Part shown: positions 17,372 through 26,286 of the stretch, piece after piece | Position numbering within the stretch: the first letter of the stretch is position 1 | Layout: each line of letters opens with the position of its first letter | NCBI RefSeq assembly: GCF_014191055.1 | Contig: NZ_JACHWB010000001.1 | Coordinates: 401,875-465,874 of the forward strand | DNA: 64,000 bases | From: Microvirga lupini | GTDB taxonomy: Bacteria; Pseudomonadota; Alphaproteobacteria; Rhizobiales; Beijerinckiaceae | Reading direction: 5' to 3' | Notes under the pieces: generated by a model | Told to the model about the DNA's origin: nothing | Seen by the model: the letters and a program-made list of their open reading frames with translations, nothing else | The model's database searches: none | Made by a program: the position numbers and the translations under genes

Positions 17372-18268
17372 ATGGCCGGTTTTGTCGACACTCTCCTGGA
17401 CAGGTTTCATGGGCGGACCCCGATCAGGGCGGGCTCGCTCATCGTTACGGTCTTCGGGGATGCGGTTGTGCCGCGGGGCGGGGTCTTGTCCATGGCGTCG
17501 CTCCTTGAGATCATGCGCGCCTTCCGGATCAGCGACACCCTTGTCAGAACAGCCCTGTCCCGCCTCGTGTCCGATGGCTGGTTCGAGCGGTGGAAGGTGG
17601 GGCGCAACAGCTATTATCGGCTGACACCCCGAGGGCAGGAGGCTTTCGCCCAGGCCACGCAGCGGATTTATACCGGCCCGTCCGAAGATTGGCAGGGCGC
17701 CTTCGACCTGCTGCTGCTGGAGAACACCCAGGACCGGACCGCACTCAAAGCCGAACTTTCGGGGGTTGGATACGGGGCCCTCGGGGCGGATCTCATGATC
17801 GCGGCCTCCCCGGCGACCAGGGAACCCGGCTCCGTTCTCCGGCTCTCGGCGGCGCCGGCCGATATTGAGACGGCCCGGCGACTCGTGGAACGGGCTTGGC
17901 CGCTGGACGAGATCGAAAGCCGCTACAAGCGCTTCATCGACACCTATTCGGGCACGCTGGCAGCCCTCGAGCGGGGTGCCAAGTTCACGGATCTCGAGGC
18001 CCTCCTGGTCAGGATCCTCCTGATCCACGACTACCGCCGCGCCGTCCTGAGAGATCCCCTTTTGCCGGCCCAGCTCCTGCCGAAGCCTTGGGCGGGAGAC
18101 CGTGCCCGTGCGCTCTGCGGGACGATCTACAAGACCCTGTTGCCAGCCTCCGAGCGATGGATCGACAACCATGCTCAGAACCACAGCGGGCCGCTGCCGG
18201 AGGCTGACAGCGGTTTCGAAGAACGGTTCGCGTCGCTTCAAGCCGCAGCCAAGCTGAAGGCCGTCTGA
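17372..18268 (+). CDS. paaX: PaaX-family phenylacetate regulator
   Basis: The 298-residue protein has the PaaX winged-helix N-terminus (SLIVTVFGDAVVPRGGVLSM, then FRISDTLVRTALSRLVSDGW and RNSYYRLTPRG), the central domain (DWQGAFDLLLLEN) and the C-terminal domain (ALVRILLIHDYRRAVLRDPLLP). In enterobacteria and pseudomonads PaaX represses paa operons and is released by phenylacetyl-CoA. Here it lies directly upstream of paaA in the same direction and divergent to paaZ. The cluster also carries a TetR regulator, so control is probably dual. Confidence 0.94.
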   Translation: MAGFVDTLLDRFHGRTPIRAGSLIVTVFGDAVVPRGGVLSMASLLEIMRAFRISDTLVRTALSRLVSDGWFERWKVGRNSYYRLTPRGQEAFAQATQRIYTGPSEDWQGAFDLLLLENTQDRTALKAELSGVGYGALGADLMIAASPATREPGSVLRLSAAPADIETARRLVERAWPLDEIESRYKRFIDTYSGTLAALERGAKFTDLEALLVRILLIHDYRRAVLRDPLLPAQLLPKPWAGDRARALCGTIYKTLLPASERWIDNHAQNHSGPLPEADSGFEERFASLQAAAKLKAV

Positions 18269-18296
18269 AAGATAAGTTACAAGAAAATATTGAACA

Positions 18297-18311
18297 TCAC
18301 AATTTTTGTGA
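18297..18311. promoter_or_regulatory. dyad TCACAA-N3-TTGTGA upstream of paaA
   Basis: A perfect 6-3-6 inverted repeat lies in an AT-rich stretch between paaX and paaA, 179 bases before paaA. It is the likeliest regulatory site of the paaABCDE promoter. The factor is unknown: PaaX, or a CRP/FNR-type protein reading outward TTGTGA halves, could fit. Confidence 0.4.
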
Positions 18312-18489
18312 CATATTAAGGTCAACTCGTAAGACGCTTGCGGGGCTTTTTGCCGTGCCTTGGAGCGCCAACGACCGGAACAGCGTTGACTATGCGCCTG
18401 GAAAGGCGAGAGCCGAAACCTTAGCTGCTTGGCCTTCGTCGGGAGTGGCTTAGGAGGGGTGAAACGAACGGACGATAGGGAGAAGCGCC

Positions 18490-19485
18490 GTGTACGCACA
18501 GATGGTGAAGACGGGCGTCGACCATATCCAGTCCAAGGAAGAGATGTCTCCCGAGGAGCGCGCCTTTCAGGATCGCGTCGATCAGGACATCAAGATCGAG
18601 CCGAAGGAATGGATGCCGGAGGCCTACCGCAAGACCCTGATCCGGCAGATCTCGCAGCATGCACATTCCGAGATCATCGGCATGCAGCCGGAGGGCAACT
18701 GGATCACCCGGGCGCCGACCCTCGAGCGCAAGGCCATCCTGCTGGCCAAGGTGCAGGACGAGGCCGGCCATGGACTCTATCTCTACTGCGCCGCCGAGAC
18801 GCTGGGCGTGAGCCGCGATGATCTGATGGAACAGCTCAACAGCGGCAAGGCGAAGTATTCGAGCATCTTCAATTATCCCACACTCACCTGGGCAGACATT
18901 GGGGCCATCGGTTGGCTGGTGGACGGCGCCGCGATCATGAACCAGGTGCCGCTGCAGCGCTGCTCCTACGGTCCTTATTCCCGCGCCATGATCCGTATCT
19001 GCAAGGAGGAGAGTTTCCACCAGAGGCAGGGCTACGACATCATGATGAAGCTGGCAAAAGGAAGCTCTGAGCAGAAGGCGATGGCGCAGGATGCGCTGAA
19101 CCGCTGGTGGTGGCCCTCGCTGATGATGTTCGGTCCGTCCGATGCGGAGTCGGTGCACAGTGCGCAGTCCATGCGCTGGAAGATCAAGATCAACTCCAAC
19201 GACGAGCTGCGCCAGAAATTCGTTGACCAGACGGTGCCGCAGGCCGAGTATCTCGGCCTCACCGTTCCTGACCCCGATCTTAAGTGGAATGCGGAGCGCG
19301 GGCATTACGAGTTCGGCGAGATCAACTGGGATGAATTCTATCAGGTGATCGCCGGCAATGGACCCTGCAACCGCGACCGGCTTCGCACGCGGGTAAAGGC
19401 CTATGAAGAAGGTCGATGGGTGCGCGAGGCTGCCGATGCGTATGCGGCCAAGAAGGCGGCGCGGGCACAAGCCAAGGCTGCGTGA
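18490..19485 (+). CDS. paaA: 1,2-phenylacetyl-CoA epoxidase, catalytic subunit PaaA
   Basis: The 331-residue protein is the di-iron catalytic subunit of the phenylacetyl-CoA epoxidase, which turns phenylacetyl-CoA into its 1,2-epoxide with oxygen and NADPH. The ferritin-like iron ligands are visible as two ExxH motifs ([13 protein letters not shown] and [12 protein letters not shown]). [16 protein letters not shown] and [13 protein letters not shown] are typical of PaaA. The GTG at 18490 ([11 protein letters not shown]) has a GGGAG ribosome-binding site. It starts the paaABCDE transcript. Confidence 0.96.
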   Translation: MYAQMVKTGVDHIQSKEEMSPEERAFQDRVDQDIKIEPKEWMPEAYRKTLIRQISQHAHSEIIGMQPEGNWITRAPTLERKAILLAKVQDEAGHGLYLYCAAETLGVSRDDLMEQLNSGKAKYSSIFNYPTLTWADIGAIGWLVDGAAIMNQVPLQRCSYGPYSRAMIRICKEESFHQRQGYDIMMKLAKGSSEQKAMAQDALNRWWWPSLMMFGPSDAESVHSAQSMRWKIKINSNDELRQKFVDQTVPQAEYLGLTVPDPDLKWNAERGHYEFGEINWDEFYQVIAGNGPCNRDRLRTRVKAYEEGRWVREAADAYAAKKAARAQAKAA

Positions 19486-19499
19486 GCGGGAGACACGAC

Positions 19500-19790
19500 A
19501 TGACTGACAAGAAGGAATGGCCGCTCTGGGAGGTGTTCATCCGCAGCCAGCATGGCTTGGCCCACCGCCACGTGGGCAGCCTGCATGCGCCGGATGCCGA
19601 GATGGCGATCATGAACGCGCGCGACGTCTACACGCGCCGCAACGAGGGCGTGAGCATCTGGGTCGTCAAGGCTTCCGACATTGCGGCCAGCTCCCCGAGC
19701 GAGAAGGGCCCGCTCTTCGACCCGGCCAACAGCAAGGTCTATCGCCATCCGACCTTCTACGAGATTCCGGAAGAGCTGGGGCATATGTGA
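19500..19790 (+). CDS. paaB: phenylacetyl-CoA epoxidase subunit PaaB
   Basis: The 96-residue protein MTDKKEWPLWEVFIRSQHG, followed by LAHRHVGSLHAPDAEMAI, is the characteristic PaaB sequence. The subunit is required for epoxidase activity and bridges PaaAC heterodimers. It ends ATGTGATG, where its stop overlaps the paaC start by one base, so translation of paaC is coupled. Confidence 0.95.
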   Translation: MTDKKEWPLWEVFIRSQHGLAHRHVGSLHAPDAEMAIMNARDVYTRRNEGVSIWVVKASDIAASSPSEKGPLFDPANSKVYRHPTFYEIPEELGHM

Positions 19791-20548
19791 TGGTCGACTC
19801 CAGCGCGCTCTTCGAATACCTGCTGCGCCTTGGCGATAATGCCCTCATTCTCGGGCACCGCCTGTCGGAATGGTGCGGCCATTCGCCGGCGCTTGAGGAG
19901 GATCTGGCGCTGTCCAACGTCGCGCTCGATCTCATCGGGCAGACGCAGCTCTGGCTGAACCTCGCCGGCGAGGTCGAAGGCAGAGGCCGCAACGCGGATA
20001 ATCTCGCTTACCTGCGCGACGCCCGCGACTTCCGCAATGTGCTGCTCGTCGAGCAGCCGAACGGCGACTTCGCCGCCACCATGGCGCGCCAGTTCCTCTT
20101 TGATGCCTGGCACTATCTGCTGCTGCGGGAATTGACGGGCTCAAAGGATGCCCGCATCGCCGAGATCGCCGCCAAGGGCCTCAAGGAAGTCACCTATCAT
20201 CTGGAGCGCAGCCGCGACTGGGTTCTGCGCCTCGGCGACGGCACGGAGGAGAGCCATCGTCGCATGCAGGCGGCCATCGACGACCTCTGGATGTATACGG
20301 GCGAACTGTTCGAATCCGACGAGGTCGATCAGGCGATGGTTCGCGAGGGGCTCGGGCCCGATTTCGCAACGCTGCACGAGCCTTGGCTCGGCCTCGTCCG
20401 CGCGACGGCCGAGGAGGCGACGCTGACCCTGCCGCAACCCGGCTGGGCGCAGCGGGGCGGCAAGCGCGGCCTCCACTCGGAGCATCTCGGCTATATCCTG
20501 GCCGACCTTCAATTCCTGCAGCGGGCCTATCCTAACGCCACGTGGTAA
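19790..20548 (+). CDS. paaC: phenylacetyl-CoA epoxidase structural subunit PaaC
   Basis: The 252-residue ferritin-like structural partner of PaaA has the expected start (ALFEYLLRLGDNALILGHRLSEWCGHSPALEEDLALSNVALD) split by the family's conserved helices, plus YHLERSRDWVLRLGDGTEESH and the C-terminus GGKRGLHSEHLGYILADLQFLQ. PaaC usually lacks a productive iron centre and stabilises PaaA. The start at 19790 overlaps the paaB stop. The open frame extends further upstream inside paaB but that part is a shadow. Confidence 0.95.
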   Translation: MVDSSALFEYLLRLGDNALILGHRLSEWCGHSPALEEDLALSNVALDLIGQTQLWLNLAGEVEGRGRNADNLAYLRDARDFRNVLLVEQPNGDFAATMARQFLFDAWHYLLLRELTGSKDARIAEIAAKGLKEVTYHLERSRDWVLRLGDGTEESHRRMQAAIDDLWMYTGELFESDEVDQAMVREGLGPDFATLHEPWLGLVRATAEEATLTLPQPGWAQRGGKRGLHSEHLGYILADLQFLQRAYPNATW

Positions 20549-20561
20549 GAGGCAGACGCCG

Positions 20562-21077
20562 ATGGCAGACAGCCTGACACAATCGGATCTGGACCAGGTG
20601 AAAGCCTGGTTGGGAGAGGTTCCCGACCCGGAGGTGCCGGCCGTCTCTGTCATGGATCTCGGCATTGTCCGTGATGTGCGCTGGGATGATGATGAACTCG
20701 TCGTCTCGATCACGCCGACTTATTCGGGCTGTCCCGCGACCAGCGTGATCGCCCTCGACATTGAGGCTGCCCTGCGGGCGAAAGGGCTGGACCGTTTGCG
20801 GGTTGAACGCAGGCTCTCGCCCCCCTGGACGACGGACTGGATTTCGCCGGAGGGGCGCCGGAAGCTCGAAGCCTATGGCATCGCGCCGCCGGCCGAGAGC
20901 GTGGGCGATACTCCTTCTCCCTTTGATCGCTTTCTCCGCAAGCCACTGGTGATCACCTGTCCGCGCTGCAAATCCGAGAACACGGATCGGGTAAGCGAGT
21001 TTGGTTCGACGCCGTGCAAGGCGCAGTACCGGTGCCGGGACTGCCTTGAGCCCTTCGATTACTTCAAGTGCATCTGA
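20562..21077 (+). CDS. paaD: PaaD, phenylacetyl-CoA epoxidase maturation protein (PaaJ in some species)
   Basis: The 171-residue protein has an N-terminal MIP18/DUF59 domain (VPDPEVPAVSVMDLGIVRDV, then ITPTYSGCPATSVI) and a C-terminal Cys-rich knuckle (CPRCKSENTDRVSEFGSTPC and YRCRDC) typical of PaaD. It is thought to help assemble the metal or iron-sulfur centre of the epoxidase system. It lies 13 bases after paaC and upstream of the reductase gene. Confidence 0.95.
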   Translation: MADSLTQSDLDQVKAWLGEVPDPEVPAVSVMDLGIVRDVRWDDDELVVSITPTYSGCPATSVIALDIEAALRAKGLDRLRVERRLSPPWTTDWISPEGRRKLEAYGIAPPAESVGDTPSPFDRFLRKPLVITCPRCKSENTDRVSEFGSTPCKAQYRCRDCLEPFDYFKCI

Positions 21078-21094
21078 AAGCGAGCGGCTGCTCC

Positions 21095-22171
21095 ATGACC
21101 AAGTTCTATCCCGTCACCGTTGCCGATGTCAGACGCGAGACCCGCGACGCGATCGTCCTTACCTTGGATGTGCCGGATGAGCACAAGGAAGCCTTCCGCT
21201 TCTCGCCCGGACAGTATCTGACCCTGCGCACCCAGATCGATGGTGACGAGGTGCGCCGGTCCTACTCCATCTGCGCCGCGCCGACGGAAGGCCGTTTACG
21301 CGTCGGCATCAAGAAGATCGCTGGCGGGGTTTTTTCGAACTGGGTCAGTGAACAACTGGCGCCAGGGCAAACCATCGAGGCCATGCCTCCGATGGGCAAT
21401 TTCTTCGTGCCGCTCGACAAGGAGCGCAAGCGTCACTTCGTCGGCTTCGCGGCGGGCAGCGGGATCACGCCGCTGATCAGCATCGTCAAGACAACCCTCC
21501 TGGCCGAGCCGCAATCCTCCTTCACGTTGTTCTACGGCAATCGCGCCTCAAGCTCGATCATGTTCCGCGAGGAGCTGGAGGATCTCAAGAACGAGCACCT
21601 TGATCGCTTCAGCCTGATCCATATTCTCAGCCGCGAGCAGCAGGATATCGATCTGTTCAACGGCCGTCTGACGAAGGAAAAATGCGACCAGCTTCTCGAC
21701 CACTGGGTCGATGCATCCTCCATCGACACGGCCTTCATCTGCGGACCTCAGGACATGATGCTGGGTGTGGCCAAGAGCCTTGAGGAGCACGGCCTCGACA
21801 AGCGCCAAATCAAGTTCGAGTTGTTTGCGACCTCGACTCCGAGCCGCCGTCAGCGCACGCCCGAGCAGGCGAAGGCCGAGGAGGCTAAGAACCTCTGCGA
21901 GGCTACCATCATCATCGATGGACGCGCCCGAAGTCTCTCGTTCGAGAAAGGCACCGCATCCGTGCTCGACGCGGCGACAGCCGAGGGACTGGAGCTTCCA
22001 TACGCCTGCAAGGGTGGCGTGTGCTCCACCTGCCGGGCGATGCTGGTGGAGGGCGAAGTCGACATGGATGCGAACTTCGCCCTTGAGGATTACGAGATCG
22101 CCCGCGGGTACATTCTGACCTGCCAGAGCTATCCAGTGAGCGACAAGATCCTGGTCGATTTCGACAAGTGA
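21095..22171 (+). CDS. paaE: phenylacetyl-CoA epoxidase reductase PaaE
   Basis: The 358-residue reductase passes electrons from NADPH to PaaA. It has a ferredoxin-NADP-reductase-like FAD domain (RFSPGQYLTLR, RRSYSICAAP), an NAD(P)-binding domain (GFAAGSGITPLISI) and a C-terminal plant-type 2Fe-2S ferredoxin (CKGGVCSTCRAM plus a distal Cys in LTCQSYP). The start at 21095 (MTKFYPVTVADV) matches the family. An earlier in-frame ATG at 21068 would overlap paaD. Confidence 0.95.
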   Translation: MTKFYPVTVADVRRETRDAIVLTLDVPDEHKEAFRFSPGQYLTLRTQIDGDEVRRSYSICAAPTEGRLRVGIKKIAGGVFSNWVSEQLAPGQTIEAMPPMGNFFVPLDKERKRHFVGFAAGSGITPLISIVKTTLLAEPQSSFTLFYGNRASSSIMFREELEDLKNEHLDRFSLIHILSREQQDIDLFNGRLTKEKCDQLLDHWVDASSIDTAFICGPQDMMLGVAKSLEEHGLDKRQIKFELFATSTPSRRQRTPEQAKAEEAKNLCEATIIIDGRARSLSFEKGTASVLDAATAEGLELPYACKGGVCSTCRAMLVEGEVDMDANFALEDYEIARGYILTCQSYPVSDKILVDFDK

Positions 22172-22189
22172 TTTGAGGGAGGTGCTCCC

Positions 22190-22993
22190 ATGGTCGATGA
22201 AGACAGCCTCGTGAGTTTCGTCGCCGGCGGCGGGCGCCTGAGCGCGCCCGACAATGTCACGCCCCGCTATCGCGGCGAGCTCATGCGCCTCATGGCAATC
22301 TTCGTTGATTCCGAGATGGCTGGAGCTTCGGGCTTTGCCGATTGCATCAATTTGGCGCCTGGTCTGAAGGAGCGGATCACGGCCACGCATATCGTCCTGC
22401 AGAAGTTCAATCATGCCCAGCAAGTGCTCAGCTTGATGGAGCAGTTCGGCGCCAACACCGATCAATATGTCGGGGCTCATCCCTGGGCCTCGCGCCTCGA
22501 CCGCAGCGTCAACCTTGGGCTACGGCGTATAGGCGGCGACATGCGCCTCAACGTGTTTCATTACCCGATCAACGGCTGGGTCGACGCGGTGGTGATGAAC
22601 TGCCTGATGGGGCAGGCGACCGTGGTGCAGCTCGACGAGCTCACCCGCGGCTCCTACCAGCCCCTTGCCGAAACTCTCGCCACGATCCTGCCTGTCGAGA
22701 GGCGCCATGCGGAACTTGGTGAGCATGGATTGCGAGCGGCGCTGGAGAAAGGTCACGACAGGACCGATGCCCAGGCATCGGTGAACTACTGGTATCCGCG
22801 CGTCGCTGACACCTTCGGCAGCAGCACGTCGGATCACTTCACGCAGCATCGGAAGTACGCGTTGCGTCAGAAGGGCAGGGAAGAGCTGCTCGCTCAATGG
22901 CAAGGCATCGTCCACCCGATCCTCTCGCAGTTCGGCCTCATTGCTCCGGACGACACACCACATGCGATGGGTGAACAGGTCTCGTTGCAGTAA
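22190..22993 (+). CDS. extra PaaA/PaaC-like ferritin-fold protein
   Basis: The 267-residue protein follows paaE by 18 bases with an excellent ribosome-binding site (GGAGGTGCTCCC). It looks like a phenylacetic-acid-catabolic, ferritin-like protein: a Glu-bearing helix (IFVDSEMAGASGF), KFNHAQQVLSLMEQFG, a central helix (GWVDAVVMNCLMGQATVVQL) and VERRHAELGEHGL, where an ExxH-like pattern recurs. It is not PaaA or PaaC, both of which are present upstream. One expected ExxH appears as KFNH, so iron binding may be incomplete or rearranged. It may be an accessory subunit of the epoxidase or an additional oxygenase. Function unproven. Confidence 0.8.
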   Translation: MVDEDSLVSFVAGGGRLSAPDNVTPRYRGELMRLMAIFVDSEMAGASGFADCINLAPGLKERITATHIVLQKFNHAQQVLSLMEQFGANTDQYVGAHPWASRLDRSVNLGLRRIGGDMRLNVFHYPINGWVDAVVMNCLMGQATVVQLDELTRGSYQPLAETLATILPVERRHAELGEHGLRAALEKGHDRTDAQASVNYWYPRVADTFGSSTSDHFTQHRKYALRQKGREELLAQWQGIVHPILSQFGLIAPDDTPHAMGEQVSLQ

Positions 22994-23022
22994 TCCTTGG
23001 CCCTTTCAGGCCATTCCATGCG

Positions 23023-23658
23023 CTATTCGGCGGCCGTGACGCGCCGTGGCGCCGCTGCAAGTTCGGCACGGAGATTGCGGGTGCCATCCATGATCAGTTG
23101 CGACACGAGTTCCGCATAATCCGCACGCGTGACCTCGCCCGTGCTCTTGAACCAGAGATAATGCCAGTTGATCATGCCGAAGAGGGACATGGTGACCGGC
23201 TTGAGCAGCTTGGTGCCCTTCAGCTGGGGTGCAACACCCGCCACCGCATCGGAGAAGATGCGCACGAGGTCGCGCTCCATGCCCTTGAGCTCCGCCTGCC
23301 GGTCAGTCGGCAGGAGGCGCAGGCCGTTGATCTGCACATTGTGCTGCGCATCTGCGTCCCGGTAAGCCTCAAGGAGAGCCGCCACGAGACTCTTGAGGCG
23401 GTCGCCGGGAGGAATGTCCGGCTGGTCAGCGCCCTCCACCACCTCGAGCAGTTCCTCCAGGTGGAAGCGGATGACATCGAAGAGCAGTTCTTCCTTGTCC
23501 TTGTAGTAATGGTAGAGGTTTGCCTTGGAGACGCCGCACGCCTCTGCGATCTTGCTCATGGAAGCACGGTCATAGCCATGCTCGGCGAAGAGCTCGGCCG
23601 AGCGATCAAGGATCGCGCGGCGCTTGTCGTCGTAATCTGTGGCGCGGGTCCGGGCCAT
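23023..23658 (-). CDS. TetR-family regulator of the paa cluster (PaaR-like)
   Basis: The 211-residue protein has a TetR helix-turn-helix at about residues 12-58 (RRAILDRSAELFAEHGYDRA, then IAEACGVSKANLYHYYKDKE) and a helical ligand domain with NWHYLWFKSTGEVTRADYAEL. It is the last gene of the paaG-paaI-paaK-tetR transcript, eight bases after paaK. TetR proteins in this setting (PaaR) bind phenylacetyl-CoA. The palindromes at 17231-17244 and 26341-26360 are candidate operators, so it would also repress its own operon. Confidence 0.92.
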   Translation of the reverse strand: MARTRATDYDDKRRAILDRSAELFAEHGYDRASMSKIAEACGVSKANLYHYYKDKEELLFDVIRFHLEELLEVVEGADQPDIPPGDRLKSLVAALLEAYRDADAQHNVQINGLRLLPTDRQAELKGMERDLVRIFSDAVAGVAPQLKGTKLLKPVTMSLFGMINWHYLWFKSTGEVTRADYAELVSQLIMDGTRNLRAELAAAPRRVTAAE

Positions 23659-23666
23659 GGGGGCTG

Positions 23667-25022
23667 CTATTCTTTCGGTCTGCGGTCGATCACGCGCCTC
23701 GCCTTGCCAAGCGAGCGCTCGATGCCTTCTGGGTCAAGGACATTGACCTGAGCGGTGATGCCAATAGTCTCCTTGATGGCCTGACTCAAGCGGTCGGCTG
23801 CGGCTTTCCGGGTTTCCGGGTAGTCAGCCTCGGGCCTGATCTCGGCCTTGATCTCCATCTGATCCATGCGCCCCTCGCGGGTCAGCACGATCTGGTAATG
23901 GCCGGAGAGGGACGGGATGGTCAGGAGCTTTTCCTCGATCTGGCTGGGGAAAACGTTCACGCCGCGGATGATCATCATGTCGTCCGTGCGGCCCGTGACC
24001 TTCTCCATGCGGCGCATGGTGCGCGCGGTCCCGGGCATGAGACGCGTGAGATCCCGCGTGCGGTAGCGGATGACAGGCATCGCTTCCTTCGTGAGCGAAG
24101 TGAAGACGAGTTCGCCTTCCTGTCCGTCAGGCAAAACCTCGCCGGTATGCGGGTCGATCACCTCGGGATAGAAATGATCCTCCCAGATGTGTAGGCCGTC
24201 CTTGGTCTCGATGCACTCGCAGGCGACCCCTGGTCCCATGACCTCCGACAGGCCGTAGATGTCCACCGCATGGATATCGAACGCCTCCTCGATCTCCGCG
24301 CGCATAGCGTTGGTCCAGGGCTCTGCGCCGAAGATGCCGACCTTGAGCGAGGATTGGCGCGGGTCGAGACCCTGCTTCTTGAACTCGTCGAGGATCGCCA
24401 GCATGTAGGACGGCGTCACCATGATCACGTCCGGCTGGAAGTCGGTGATAAGCTGAACCTGGCGCTCCGTCATGCCGCCCGACATGGGGATCACCATGCA
24501 GCCGAGGCGTTCGGCGCCATAATGCGCGCCTAGGCCGCCGGTGAAGAGACCGTAGCCATAGGCGACATGCACCTTCATGCCAGGGCGCCCGCCGCTCGCC
24601 CGGATCGACCGCGCCACCACGTCCGCCCAAGTGTCGATATCGCGCTTGGTGTAGCCGACGACCGTGGGCTTGCCGGTGGTGCCGGACGAACCGTGCACGC
24701 GGGCGATCTGCTCTTGAGGAACGGCGAACATCCCGAAGGGATAGTTGTCGCGCAGGTCGGCCTTGGTGGTGAAGGGAAACTTCGCCAGATCGCTCAGATC
24801 CTTGAAGTCGTCCGCATGCACGCCGGCTGCATCGAACTTCGCCTTGTAATGCGGCACGTTCTCGTAGGCGTGGCGCAGGGTCCAGGCGAGGCGCTCGCGC
24901 TGGAGAGCGGCCAGCTCGTCCCGGGTAGCCAGTTCGGCGCGATCGAGATGGGCCGGCTGAGGCTTGAGTTCGGATAGCTTGCGAAGCGGGATCTCGGCCA
25001 AGGAAACCTCCCATCCTGTCAT
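23667..25022 (-). CDS. paaK: phenylacetate-CoA ligase PaaK
   Basis: The 451-residue adenylate-forming enzyme activates phenylacetate to phenylacetyl-CoA with ATP. The P-loop HGSSGTTGKPTVVGYT, the substrate-pocket strand HVAYGYGLFTGGLG, the A5 motif DIYGLSEVMGPG and the C-terminal hinge TGRTDDMMIIRGVNVFP are those of PaaK. Length is near the family's usual 435-450. Its start codon overlaps the paaI stop (ATGA at 25019-25022), indicating translational coupling. Confidence 0.96.
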   Translation of the reverse strand: MTGWEVSLAEIPLRKLSELKPQPAHLDRAELATRDELAALQRERLAWTLRHAYENVPHYKAKFDAAGVHADDFKDLSDLAKFPFTTKADLRDNYPFGMFAVPQEQIARVHGSSGTTGKPTVVGYTKRDIDTWADVVARSIRASGGRPGMKVHVAYGYGLFTGGLGAHYGAERLGCMVIPMSGGMTERQVQLITDFQPDVIMVTPSYMLAILDEFKKQGLDPRQSSLKVGIFGAEPWTNAMRAEIEEAFDIHAVDIYGLSEVMGPGVACECIETKDGLHIWEDHFYPEVIDPHTGEVLPDGQEGELVFTSLTKEAMPVIRYRTRDLTRLMPGTARTMRRMEKVTGRTDDMMIIRGVNVFPSQIEEKLLTIPSLSGHYQIVLTREGRMDQMEIKAEIRPEADYPETRKAAADRLSQAIKETIGITAQVNVLDPEGIERSLGKARRVIDRRPKE

Positions 25023-25495
25023 TCTTGTTGGGTGCTGCTGTCTGGGGCGGATTCGAGCAGCGTGCCGGCGATGGTGCGCGAGTGTCCCCGGAACTCCGCG
25101 ACAACCTCACCGCGACCATCGCGAACGGTCACATCGTAGATGCCGGACCGTCCCGACCTGTTGCGCTCGACCGCATGGGCTGTCAGCGTATCGCCCCTGC
25201 GTCCAGGCTGCAGGAACGTCACGGCGCAATGCTGAGCGACCGTACGCTGGTTGTAGGTGTTGCAAGCGAAGGCGAAGGCCGAGTCCGCCAGCGTGAAGAT
25301 GAACCCACCATGGCAGATGCCGTGGCCGTTCGTCATGTCGGGGCGGATCGTCATGGAAAGCACCGCCTCGCCCGGCGCGACGCGCTCGACCACCATCCCG
25401 AGGCCCCGGCTCGCCTGGTCATCGGCCCACATGGCCTGGGCGCAGGCTTGTGCGATGTCGTGCGCGGCTATTTGCGGAGAGGACACGTCCATCAA
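25019..25495 (-). CDS. paaI: PaaI, hydroxyphenylacetyl-CoA thioesterase
   Basis: The 158-residue hotdog thioesterase carries the PaaI signature NGHGICHGGFIFTLADSAFAFACN, seen here as GHGICHGGFIFTLADSAFA. It rescues CoA from dead-end paa intermediates by hydrolysing hydroxyphenylacetyl-CoA. It overlaps paaG by four bases at its start and paaK by four at its end, so the three genes form one tight operon. Confidence 0.93.
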   Translation of the reverse strand: MMDVSSPQIAAHDIAQACAQAMWADDQASRGLGMVVERVAPGEAVLSMTIRPDMTNGHGICHGGFIFTLADSAFAFACNTYNQRTVAQHCAVTFLQPGRRGDTLTAHAVERNRSGRSGIYDVTVRDGRGEVVAEFRGHSRTIAGTLLESAPDSSTQQE

Positions 25496-26286
25496 GCTTT
25501 TCCCGTGAATTTCGGCGGCCGCTTCTCGAAGAAGGCCGTCACGCCCTCCATGTAGTCCGGCGTGCGGCCCGCCCGGCCCTGAAGATCGCGCTCAAGATCG
25601 AGCTGCTGGTCGAGATCGTTGGTTTCCGACACATCGAGCGCCTGCTTGATCAGCGCCAGTCCCGCCGTGGGCTGCGTTGCAAAGTGAGCGGCAAGACGAT
25701 TTGCCTCGTCCATCAGGCTTGCGTCATCGACAGCCCTCCAGATCATGCCCCAGGCTTCCCCTTGTTCCGCCGTGACAGGCTCCGCCAGGAGCGTGAGCGC
25801 GCGGGCCCGCGCTGGGCCGATGAGGCGCGGCAGGAACCAGGTTCCGCCGGAATCGGGAACGAGGCCGAGCTTCGCAAAAGCCTGGATGAACTTTGCCGAG
25901 CGCGCCGCCAGAACGATGTCGCAGGCAAGGGCGATGTTGGCCCCGGCCCCGGCCGCCACGCCGTTGACGGCACAGATGACGGGCATCTGCAGCGCGCGCA
26001 GCTTGCGGACCAGGGGATTGTAGAGACGCTCAAGGGTGGAGGAGAGATCCGGTACCTGCCCGGGGTTGAAGACCCGGTCCGAGAGATCCTGGCCTGCACA
26101 GAACCCGCGTCCGGCGCCGGTCAGGACAAGCGCCCTGCAGCTGCCGTCAGCCTCTGCTTCGAGGAGCGCAGACATCAGCTCCGCATGCATGGCCTCGTTG
26201 AAGGAGTTCAAACGGTCAGGCCGGTTGAGGGTGATGACGCGGTATCCCTCTCGCCGCTCCGTGAGAATGAAATCAGTCTCCACCAT
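25492..26286 (-). CDS. paaG: 1,2-epoxyphenylacetyl-CoA isomerase PaaG
   Basis: The 264-residue crotonase-fold enzyme isomerises the 1,2-epoxide of phenylacetyl-CoA to the oxepin. The oxyanion-hole segments GAGRGFCAGQDLSDR and NGVAAGAGANIALACDIVLA are typical, as is the PaaG-type SFNEAMHAEL start region. The C-terminus DYMEGVTAFFEKRPPKFTG is standard for the family. It is the first gene of the minus-strand paaG-paaI-paaK-tetR operon. Confidence 0.93.
   Translation of the reverse strand: MVETDFILTERREGYRVITLNRPDRLNSFNEAMHAELMSALLEAEADGSCRALVLTGAGRGFCAGQDLSDRVFNPGQVPDLSSTLERLYNPLVRKLRALQMPVICAVNGVAAGAGANIALACDIVLAARSAKFIQAFAKLGLVPDSGGTWFLPRLIGPARARALTLLAEPVTAEQGEAWGMIWRAVDDASLMDEANRLAAHFATQPTAGLALIKQALDVSETNDLDQQLDLERDLQGRAGRTPDYMEGVTAFFEKRPPKFTGKA

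Noticed and set aside
17333-18499. 388-codon minus-strand open frame
   Set aside because: It covers paaX in reverse and has no domain; paaX is well supported.
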